From contig NZ_LNSB01000027.1 of assembly GCF_001468285.1 (NCBI RefSeq), forward strand, positions 1-64,000: a stretch of 64,000 nucleotides of DNA, written 5' to 3'. The notes under the pieces were generated by a model. That model saw only the letters and a program-made list of their open reading frames with translations, did no database searches and had not been told where the DNA came from. Shown in pieces: positions 58,022 to 64,000 of the stretch. Source of the stretch: Sphingopyxis sp. HIX. Its GTDB lineage: Bacteria > Pseudomonadota > Alphaproteobacteria > Sphingomonadales > Sphingomonadaceae. A program made the position numbers and the translations under genes. How positions within the stretch are numbered: position 1 is the first letter of the stretch; each line of letters begins with the position of its first letter.

Positions 58022-58393
58022 TCAGAGCATCGGATAGCTGAGGCCGTAATAGCCGTAGACGGTCCGGCCATATTCGTCGGTATATTCGGGGGTGTCGTCG
58101 CGGGCGTAGCGCGGCGCGCCGGTGACCTGCTCCTTGGTCAGGTTGACGACATAGCCGCCCTTGTCGGTGTCGTAGGTCAGCATGTCCCACGGCAGCGGAT
58201 AATGGTCGCTGCCGAGTCCGAACAGGCCGCCGAACTGGAGCACCGCATAGTCGGCCTTGCCCGAATATTTGTCGATCATCACATTGGCGATGGTGCCGAG
58301 TTTCTCGTTCTCGGGATTGTAGACCGCGGTCCCTTCGACCTTGTCCGAGGCGATGAGGCGGTTGGTTTCGCTGCGTTCGAGCGTGTCGGCCAT
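58022..58393 (-). CDS. PRC-barrel domain protein
   Basis: The 123-residue protein contains one PRC-barrel: VEGTAVYNPENEKLGTIANVMIDKYSGKADYAVLQFGG and then HYPLPWDML. PRC-barrels occur in the photosynthetic reaction centre H subunit, in the ribosome-maturation factor RimM and in many small stress-related proteins; this is of the last kind. The ATG at 58393 follows AGGAGAG; an upstream extension has no support. It is a single-gene unit ended by an intrinsic terminator. The precise function is unknown. Confidence 0.85.
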   Translation of the reverse strand: MADTLERSETNRLIASDKVEGTAVYNPENEKLGTIANVMIDKYSGKADYAVLQFGGLFGLGSDHYPLPWDMLTYDTDKGGYVVNLTKEQVTGAPRYARDDTPEYTDEYGRTVYGYYGLSYPML

Positions 58394-58520
58394 GATGTCT
58401 CTCCTGTGAAAGGGAGCGAACGAGGACCGGAGGAGCCGGCCCTCGCCGCCCCCATGCCCACGCAACGGGGCGCGGCAGCAGGAGTTGCTCGGCTTACCGC
58501 AAAGGGTGGCGGATGTGCGG

Positions 58521-59411
58521 TCAGCGGCTCCAGCGCGCGAAGATCGCGGTGGGGAGCAGCAGCCCCCGCGCCTCTTCGCGCACCGCGAGTTCGCCGCATT
58601 CGACCTGGCCCGGCAGGTCGGCGAAGAGCTGGTTCAAGAGTTCGCCGATCGCCAGCGCCGACATGCGCACCGCATAGACGGTGAGGAAGAGCGCGCGGCT
58701 GTCGGCGTCGAGCAGCAGGCGGCAATCGGCGAGCAGCGGCGCAAGCCCCTCCTCGAGCTGCCAGCGCTCGTTGTTCGGGCCGCGGCCGAATTTGGGCGGG
58801 TCGAGCAGGATCGCGTCGTAACGCTTCTCGCGCCGCACCTCGCGTGCGGCGAACTTGCCGGCGTCGTCGACGATCCAGCGCACCGGCTTCTCGTCCATGC
58901 CCGCGAGCGCGGCGTTTTCGCGCGCCTGCGCGACCGACTTCTTCGACGCATCGACATGCGTCACCGACGCGCCCGCGGCGGCGAGCGCCTGGCTGCCGAC
59001 GCCGGTGTAGCCGAAGAGGTTGAGGAAGGCGGGGTCTTGCTTGCCCGCGACCTGCGCGCGCAGCCAGTCCCACACCGGCGCCATGTCGGGGAAGAAGCCG
59101 AGATGGCGGAAAGGCGTGCAGCTCGCGGTGAAGCGCGTCTCGCGCCAGCCGAGCGGCCAGCCCTCCTGCGGCACGGGCTTGTTATAGTACCAGCGGCCGC
59201 CGCCATCGTCGTCCGACGCGGGGACGAACTCGCCGTCGGCGGCGTCCCATTCGCCCTGCGGCAGCGCGGGCGCCCACATCGCCTGCGGCTCGGGGCGGAT
59301 GAAGCGGAAGCGGCCATAGCGTTCGAGCTTGCGCCCGTTCCCGCTGTCGACCAGCCCATAATCGTCCCACGCCTCGCCGACGAGCGTCACGAGGGGCAAG
59401 AGCTCAGCCAC
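58521..59411 (-). CDS. Class I SAM-dependent methyltransferase, rRNA RlmI/RlmL-like
   Basis: The 296-residue protein has the Rossmann methyltransferase core of the RlmI group. NLFGYTGVGSQALAAAGASV supplies the SAM-binding motif I, THVDASKKSVAQARENA follows, and LLDPPKFGRG is the catalytic DPPKF motif. These enzymes usually methylate C5 of cytosine in 23S rRNA, but the short N-terminal region means the target is uncertain. The start is GTG at 59411, overlapping the threonine synthase stop by 8 bp (GTGGCTGA), so it is translationally coupled to thrC. Confidence 0.87.
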   Translation of the reverse strand: MAELLPLVTLVGEAWDDYGLVDSGNGRKLERYGRFRFIRPEPQAMWAPALPQGEWDAADGEFVPASDDDGGGRWYYNKPVPQEGWPLGWRETRFTASCTPFRHLGFFPDMAPVWDWLRAQVAGKQDPAFLNLFGYTGVGSQALAAAGASVTHVDASKKSVAQARENAALAGMDEKPVRWIVDDAGKFAAREVRREKRYDAILLDPPKFGRGPNNERWQLEEGLAPLLADCRLLLDADSRALFLTVYAVRMSALAIGELLNQLFADLPGQVECGELAVREEARGLLLPTAIFARWSR

Positions 59412-60801
59412 GCGCGGCTTCCGCGAGGATGAAGGCCTTCACCGCGTCATAGTCGCCGGGGAGCTTGCTGTAGCGTTCCTCGCGCTCGAAGAGGTTGCCG
59501 AGGCGGGCGGGCAGCGCGGGACGCACGCCGGTGGCGCGCTCGACGGCTTCGCGGAACTTGGCGGGATGCGCGGTCGCGAGGGTGACGACGGGAATATCGG
59601 CGTCGAGGTCGATCTGGCGCGCCGCGGCGAGGCCGACCGCGCTGTGCGGGTCGATGACCTGCCCGCCCTTTTCCTGCGCCCAGCGCAACGCCAGCGACAT
59701 GCTGTCGCCGTCGATGCTCGCGCTCGAGAAAAGCCCGCGCGCCCCGCTCAGCATGTCGCCGGGGATCGTCATCGCGCGGTTCCGGTCGAACTCGCCCATC
59801 ATGCCGGTGATGGCACCGCCGTCGCGGCCCGACAGGTCGAAGAGCAGCCGTTCGAAATTGCTGCTGACCTGGATGTCCATGCTGGGGGTGGCGGTCGGGG
59901 TGACCGTGCCCGCGCTATAGTCGCCGCTGGTCAAAGCGCGGTGGAGGATGTCGTTGACGTTGGTCGCGACGACGAGCCGCGCGATCGGGAGGCCCATGCG
60001 CGACGCGACATAGCCCGCGAAGACGTCGCCGAAATTGCCCGTGGGGACCGAGAGGGCGACCGGGCGATCGGGGCCGCCGAGGCGCACCGCAGCGTAGAAA
60101 TAATAGACGATTTGCGCCATCAGCCGCGCCCAGTTGATGCTGTTCACCGCCGACAGCGTGACCTGGCTGCGCGCCTCCTCGTCGCCGAACAGGCGCTTCA
60201 CCATCGCCTGCGCATCGTCGAAGCTGCCGTCGATCGCGATATTATGGACGTTCGGGGCGAGCACGGTGGTCATCTGGCGGCGCTGGACGTCGCTGACGCG
60301 GCCCTCGGGATGGAGCATGAAGATCTGGATATGCTCGCGCCCCGCGACCGCCTCGATCGCCGCCGAGCCGGTGTCGCCCGAGGTCGCGCCGACGATCGTG
60401 ATGTCGGTGTCGCCGCCCGCGAGGAACTTTTCGAACAGCTGGCCGAGCAGCTGGAGCGCGACGTCCTTGAACGCCAGCGTCGGGCCGTGGAAGAGTTCGA
60501 GCAGCCAGTGGCGATGGTCGAGCTGGACGAGCGGGGTCACCGCGTCGTGGCTGAAGCGGCCGTAAGCGGCCTTGCAAAGCTCACGCAGTTCGTCCTCGGA
60601 CAGCACCCCCGCGACGAAGGGGGTCATCACGCGCACCGCGGTTTCGACATAATCGAGCCCGGCGAAGGCGCGGATTTCGTCCCGGCTCAGCACCGGCCAT
60701 TTCGCCGGCACATAGAGCCCGCCGTCGCCGGCGAGCCCTGCGAGGGTGGCGGCACGAAAGTCGAGGGTCGGCGCGGAGCCGCGGGTGCTGATGTAATCCA
60801 T
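59404..60801 (-). CDS. thrC: Threonine synthase
   Basis: The 465-residue PLP enzyme converts O-phospho-L-homoserine to threonine, the last step of the pathway. It begins MDYISTRGSAPTLDFRAATL, has the PLP-Lys segment GPTLAFKDVALQLLGQLFE, the phosphate-binding ATSGDTGSAAIEA and the SVPTGNFGDVFAGY block, all typical of the long bacterial ThrC form. The length is normal. It follows SURF1 by 26 bp, a common sphingomonad order, and overlaps the methyltransferase. Confidence 0.96.
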   Translation of the reverse strand: MDYISTRGSAPTLDFRAATLAGLAGDGGLYVPAKWPVLSRDEIRAFAGLDYVETAVRVMTPFVAGVLSEDELRELCKAAYGRFSHDAVTPLVQLDHRHWLLELFHGPTLAFKDVALQLLGQLFEKFLAGGDTDITIVGATSGDTGSAAIEAVAGREHIQIFMLHPEGRVSDVQRRQMTTVLAPNVHNIAIDGSFDDAQAMVKRLFGDEEARSQVTLSAVNSINWARLMAQIVYYFYAAVRLGGPDRPVALSVPTGNFGDVFAGYVASRMGLPIARLVVATNVNDILHRALTSGDYSAGTVTPTATPSMDIQVSSNFERLLFDLSGRDGGAITGMMGEFDRNRAMTIPGDMLSGARGLFSSASIDGDSMSLALRWAQEKGGQVIDPHSAVGLAAARQIDLDADIPVVTLATAHPAKFREAVERATGVRPALPARLGNLFEREERYSKLPGDYDAVKAFILAEAARG

Positions 60802-60827
60802 GGCGCCCCGCGCCTAGCCGCCGAACG

Positions 60828-61481
60828 TCAAGGCCGCAAGCGGCGGCGCACGGCGATGATGTAGATGACCAGCGCGGCGATCGCGAAGAAGAACCATTGC
60901 CCGGCATAAGCGAGATGGTTGTTCGGCGTATCGGCCGCCGATGGCACCGCGCTGGGGCGCAATCCGGGCGCCGGGACATCGGCGACGAGCAGCGCGCGCG
61001 CGGGCATCGCCCTGCCCGTCAGCCGCTCGATCATCGTCGGCTGTTCGGGGCCGGGGACGATCGTCCCCTGCACGATGCCGCCCTTCCACGCGGGCGTCTT
61101 TCCATCGGGCATGAAGTTGTCGGCGGTCCCCATGTCGATCAGCACGCCCGGCCCCTCGGCGCCGGTGCGGCAGTCGGCGATCATGCGGATTCCACTCTTG
61201 CCCGCGCGGTCCGTGCCGCCGCGCTGGTCCCAGCGCACCGGTTCGAGGCAGGTCACGCTGCTCTTGCGAAAGAGCAGCGCGTCGGGAACCGGCGGCAGCT
61301 CGGGATAGGTCACCAGCGACGACATCGCCATATTGCGCTGGTAGAGCGCGATCAGCGCTTCCTTCTCGCCCTTGCGCTGCCATTGCCAGACGCCGAGCGC
61401 GATCATCGTGGCGACCGCAGCGAGCACGAGGATCGTGGGAATGAGGGGCCAGCGGCGCGGTGTGGGGGCGGGCTCAGTCAT
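60828..61481 (-). CDS. SURF1-family cytochrome c oxidase assembly protein
   Basis: The 217-residue protein has the SURF1 plan. An N-terminal membrane helix (IPTILVLAAVATMIALGVWQ) with the WQWQRKGEK segment is followed by a periplasmic domain (VQGTIVPG), and a C-terminal membrane helix starts at HLAYAGQWFFFAIAALVIYI. SURF1 helps insert heme a into subunit I of the aa3-type oxidase. Its ATG at 61481 overlaps the DUF983 stop by 8 bp, keeping it in the oxidase-biogenesis operon. Confidence 0.92.
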   Translation of the reverse strand: MTEPAPTPRRWPLIPTILVLAAVATMIALGVWQWQRKGEKEALIALYQRNMAMSSLVTYPELPPVPDALLFRKSSVTCLEPVRWDQRGGTDRAGKSGIRMIADCRTGAEGPGVLIDMGTADNFMPDGKTPAWKGGIVQGTIVPGPEQPTMIERLTGRAMPARALLVADVPAPGLRPSAVPSAADTPNNHLAYAGQWFFFAIAALVIYIIAVRRRLRP

Positions 61482-61860
61482 CTTGTTTCTTCCCCTCGGC
61501 GGCCTCGCGCTGATGCTCGCTGGCAAGCAGCGCCGCCTTGCCGACGCGCAGGCCATAGATCACCGCGACGACCGTCAGCGGCACCCACAGCACGACATGC
61601 ACCCAGAAAGGCGGGTTGACGAGCGTATCGAGCGTCAGGGCGGCCACGATCAAGAGTGTGCCGATGATCATCGTCAGGAAGGCCGCGGGGCCGTCGCCGA
61701 CATTGTAACGGCCGCTGTCCATGTCGCACGACGGGCAGCGGTCGCGGAACGTCGCGGGCCACAGGAACAGTCCCGGCGCGCCGCATTCGGGACAGAGCGC
61801 AAAAAGGGCAGCGCGCCAGACCGGCGGCTGCCCCTTTTGGCTGTTATCGGATGCCGTCAC
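61474..61860 (-). CDS. DUF983 membrane protein
   Basis: The 128-residue protein has the DUF983 signature: two Cys pairs (CPECGAPGLF and CPSCDMDSG) that form a small metal-binding unit, then two membrane helices. It is consistently linked to cox operons in alphaproteobacteria, but its exact function is not established. The start is GTG at 61860, directly after the ctaE stop. Confidence 0.88.
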   Translation of the reverse strand: MTASDNSQKGQPPVWRAALFALCPECGAPGLFLWPATFRDRCPSCDMDSGRYNVGDGPAAFLTMIIGTLLIVAALTLDTLVNPPFWVHVVLWVPLTVVAVIYGLRVGKAALLASEHQREAAEGKKQDD

Positions 61861-62736
61861 TTAGTGCGCGGCGACAGGTGCGCCCCAGCCGCCCCAGACA
61901 TAAACGATGATGAAGAGGAACAGCCACACCACGTCGACGAAGTGCCAGTACCAGGCAGCGGCTTCGAAACCGAAATGCTGCTGCGGGGTGAAGTGGCCCT
62001 TGTAGCTGCGCACGAGGCAGACGATCAGGAAGATCGTGCCGACGAGCACGTGGAAGCCGTGGAAGCCGGTCGCCATGTAGAAGGCCGAGCTGTAGTTGCT
62101 CTGGCCGAACGGGAACGGCGCATGGGCATATTCATAGGCCTGGATCATCGAGAAGATCGCACCGAGGATGATCGTCGCCCACAGGCCCTTCTTCAGGCCG
62201 TCGCGGTCGCCGTGGATCAGCGCGTGGTGCGCCCAGGTGATCGTGGTGCCCGAGCAGAGCAGGATCAGCGTGTTGAGCAAAGGCAGCGAGAAGGCGTCGA
62301 TGACTTCGATGCCCTTCGGCGGCCACATGGTGATCGTCGCGGCGCCGTCCTGGCCGAACAGCGAGGTCACGCCGTCGGCGGTCACTTCGATCGGCACCGG
62401 GAAGAGCGAGAAGTCGAACCAGGCCCAGAACCAGCCGACGAAGAACATCACTTCCGAGGCGATGAACAGGATCATGCCGTAGCGCAGGTGCAGCTGGACG
62501 ACCGGGGTGTGGTCGCCGCTGTGCGCTTCGTTGATGACATCCGACCACCAGCTGAAGAAGGTCGCGATCACGCCCATGAAGCCGAGCCCGAGGACCCATT
62601 TGCCGGCGGCGCCGAAATGATCCTCGTGCATGAACATGACGAGGCCGAAGAACATCACCAGCGCAGCGACCGAGCCGATGAGCGGCCAGACGCTGGGGTT
62701 TACGAGGTGATAGTCATGATGTTTCGCACCGGACAT
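61861..62736 (-). CDS. ctaE: Cytochrome c oxidase subunit III
   Basis: The 291-residue protein is subunit III of the aa3-type oxidase, with seven predicted helices. Conserved blocks include YHLVNPSVWPLIGS, SEVMFFVGWFWAWFDFSLFP, HHALIHGDRDGLKKGLWATI and the C-terminal FEAAAWYWHFVDVVWLFLFI. The ATG at 62736 gives the standard MSGAKHHDYH start; an in-frame ATG further upstream adds 15 non-conserved residues. It forms the inner-membrane scaffold of the terminal oxidase. Confidence 0.96.
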   Translation of the reverse strand: MSGAKHHDYHLVNPSVWPLIGSVAALVMFFGLVMFMHEDHFGAAGKWVLGLGFMGVIATFFSWWSDVINEAHSGDHTPVVQLHLRYGMILFIASEVMFFVGWFWAWFDFSLFPVPIEVTADGVTSLFGQDGAATITMWPPKGIEVIDAFSLPLLNTLILLCSGTTITWAHHALIHGDRDGLKKGLWATIILGAIFSMIQAYEYAHAPFPFGQSNYSSAFYMATGFHGFHVLVGTIFLIVCLVRSYKGHFTPQQHFGFEAAAWYWHFVDVVWLFLFIIVYVWGGWGAPVAAH

Positions 62737-62819
62737 GGCGTGTTTCCCGTTTTTAGCAGCCCCAGCATCGCGATTCCCCATCGCCCGCCGGTCTTGTTAA
62801 GACTCTGTCGATGGCGGCC

Positions 62820-63389
62820 TTAGCTCGCCTTTTTGCCCTCGTCTACCGGCTCTACAGGGTGGAAGGTGTAGCTGAGGGTGATTTCCTGGATGTCGCGCGC
62901 GTCGGGATCGTCCATGATCGCGGGATCGACGAAGAACAGCACCGGCATGCGGATCTGCTGCCCGGGCTCGAGCTTCTGCTCGGTGAAGCAGAAGCACTGG
63001 ATCTTGGTGAAATATTTGCCCGCCTGCGTCGGGGTGACGTTGAAGCTGGCGGTCCCGGTGATCGCGTGCGCCGACTGATTCTCGGCGATGAAGATCGCCA
63101 TGTCGCGCGCGCCGACGCTGACCTGGTCGGTCGGATGCTCGGGCTGGAATTTCCACGGCAGGCCGGGCGACACATTGGCGTCGAAGCGGATCGACATGGT
63201 GTTGCTGAGCACCTGCGGCGTCGCCGCCGCGGCGACGGGGTCGTAGCGCTGCGTCGTGCCGCCGAAGCCGGTCACGCGGCAGAAGAGGTCGTAGAGCGGC
63301 ACCGCGGCGAACCCCAGCCCGACCATCGACAGCGCGAGCAGGCCCGCGAGGCTGGCGGTCTTCGCATTGGGGGACAGGCGCGCGATCAT
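62820..63389 (-). CDS. ctaG: Cytochrome c oxidase assembly protein CtaG (Cox11)
   Basis: The 189-residue protein has an N-terminal membrane anchor (SLAGLLALSMVGLGFAAVPL) and a periplasmic domain carrying the copper-binding CFCF motif in KIQCFCFTEQKL. It delivers Cu(B) to subunit I. The AVPLYDLFCRVTGFGGTTQ block is diagnostic. Its ATG overlaps the upstream small gene as ATGA. Confidence 0.96.
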   Translation of the reverse strand: MIARLSPNAKTASLAGLLALSMVGLGFAAVPLYDLFCRVTGFGGTTQRYDPVAAAATPQVLSNTMSIRFDANVSPGLPWKFQPEHPTDQVSVGARDMAIFIAENQSAHAITGTASFNVTPTQAGKYFTKIQCFCFTEQKLEPGQQIRMPVLFFVDPAIMDDPDARDIQEITLSYTFHPVEPVDEGKKAS

Positions 63390-63544
63390 TGGAATATCTG
63401 CATCTTGGCGATGGTGATCGCGAAGAAGAGCACCGCCAGCGCGATCAGCAGCACACCCATCAGGTTCGCGCGGCTGCGCTGGCGGCGGCGATACTCCGCC
63501 TCGTCGAAGGGTTCGGGTGCGTCGGGCTTTTCGAGATCGGTCAT
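63386..63544 (-). CDS. Small oxidase-operon membrane protein (CoxF-like)
   Basis: The 52-residue protein has a charged N-terminal half ([13 protein letters not shown]) and one membrane helix ([20 protein letters not shown]). Small proteins of this shape lie between ctaB and ctaG in many alphaproteobacteria. It is linked by ATGA overlaps on both sides, which supports both its start and its reality despite its size. Confidence 0.82.
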   Translation of the reverse strand: MTDLEKPDAPEPFDEAEYRRRQRSRANLMGVLLIALAVLFFAITIAKMQIFQ

Positions 63545-64000
63545 AGCGGCCACCAATGGTCGGCGACGACGGCGCCGAAGAGGATGAAGAGATAGGCGAT
63601 CGAGAAGGCGAAGAGGCGCTTTTCGGGGCGCATCATATCGCCCTCGCGCGTCGTGCGCATCCCGACCTGCACCGAGAGCGCGACGAAGACCGCCGACAGG
63701 ATCACCGCGGTCCAGCCGTAGAGCGCGCCGGTGTAGCCGAGCGGCCAGGGCGCGATCGCGCCCGCCGCCATGATCACGGCGTAGAAAAGGATCTGGCGCC
63801 GCGTCGAGGTCTCGCCCGCGACCACCGGCATCATCGGGATGCCCGCAGCGGCATAGTCCGAGCGCACGAACAGCGCGAGCGCCCAGAAATGCGGCGGGGT
63901 CCACAGGAAAATGAGGAGGAAGAGCAGGATCGGCAGCGGCGCGACGCTGCCGGTCGCGGCGACCCAGCCGATCAGCGGCGGAAAGGCGCCGGCGGCGCCG
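63541..64000 (-). CDS. ctaB: Protoheme IX farnesyltransferase (heme O synthase), 5' end missing
   Basis: The frame runs off the right edge of the window, so only the C-terminal part is seen. It includes [13 protein letters not shown] and the block [14 protein letters not shown], both diagnostic of CtaB, followed by helices to the C-terminus (VVADHWWPL). The enzyme attaches a farnesyl group to heme B to make heme O, the precursor of heme A. It overlaps the small CoxF-like gene by ATGA. Confidence 0.94.
   Translation of the reverse strand, partial: GAAGAFPPLIGWVAATGSVAPLPILLFLLIFLWTPPHFWALALFVRSDYAAAGIPMMPVVAGETSTRRQILFYAVIMAAGAIAPWPLGYTGALYGWTAVILSAVFVALSVQVGMRTTREGDMMRPEKRLFAFSIAYLFILFGAVVADHWWPL

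Overview
The window reads as chromosomal DNA of a high-GC alphaproteobacterium of the Sphingomonadales, probably close to Sphingopyxis. The basis is indirect: four large TonB-dependent receptors, dispersed CCTCCC-type palindromic repeats, the order ctaB / small Cox protein / ctaG / ctaE / DUF983 / SURF1 / thrC, and receptor loci containing tryptophan-halogenase-like, SapC and cupin genes. The genus is inference. No tRNA, rRNA, CRISPR array or transposase was seen.

Layout. 1-4.8 kb: small regulators (HxlR, AraC), a GST-like protein, and a tightly overlapping trio of alpha/beta hydrolase, PaiB-like FMN protein and acetylpolyamine-deacetylase-like enzyme. 4.8-7.4 kb: a lone TonB-dependent receptor flanked by two copies of a palindromic repeat in opposite orientation. 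7.5-14.6 kb: a Tat-exported S9 peptidase, two Cys-type sulfatases, a TetR regulator and a DUF1330-like membrane protein. 14.6-25.3 kb: a double-HxlR regulator and a receptor, divergent from a catabolic operon (nitronate monooxygenase-like, carotenoid/stilbene oxygenase, acyl-CoA synthetase, two thiolases), then a small membrane protein that appears to start at ATC.

25.3-40.4 kb is a beta-glucan/beta-glucoside utilisation locus read leftward: receptor, flavin halogenase homologue, SapC, JmjC-like cupin, second halogenase homologue, GH16 glucanase, LacI regulator and MFS carrier, then GH3 beta-glucosidase and a FucP/GluP-type sugar carrier. Candidate LacI operators with an AACGTT core lie before the receptor, before the first halogenase gene and before the GH3 gene. 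This suggests one regulon from outer-membrane uptake to cytoplasmic sugar.

40.5-57.8 kb is the most unusual part. It is a leftward, mostly overlapping gene set with no standard name that I recognise: a coiled-coil single-pass membrane protein, a cytosolic protein of unknown fold, a zinc-ribbon GTPase, a two-TM protein with a large extracytoplasmic domain, a 988-residue protein with an FtsW/RodA (SEDS)-like C-terminus, a transpeptidase-type penicillin-binding protein with intact SxxK/SxN/KTG motifs, a multi-pass membrane protein, a HerA/DUF87-like ATPase and an acidic disordered protein with FN-x-AA repeats. A cell-wall synthase pair wired to a GTPase and a pumping-type ATPase is the best candidate for an undescribed system. 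58-64 kb returns to housekeeping genes: PRC-barrel protein, RNA methyltransferase-like protein, threonine synthase and cytochrome c oxidase biogenesis, with heme O synthase cut by the window edge.
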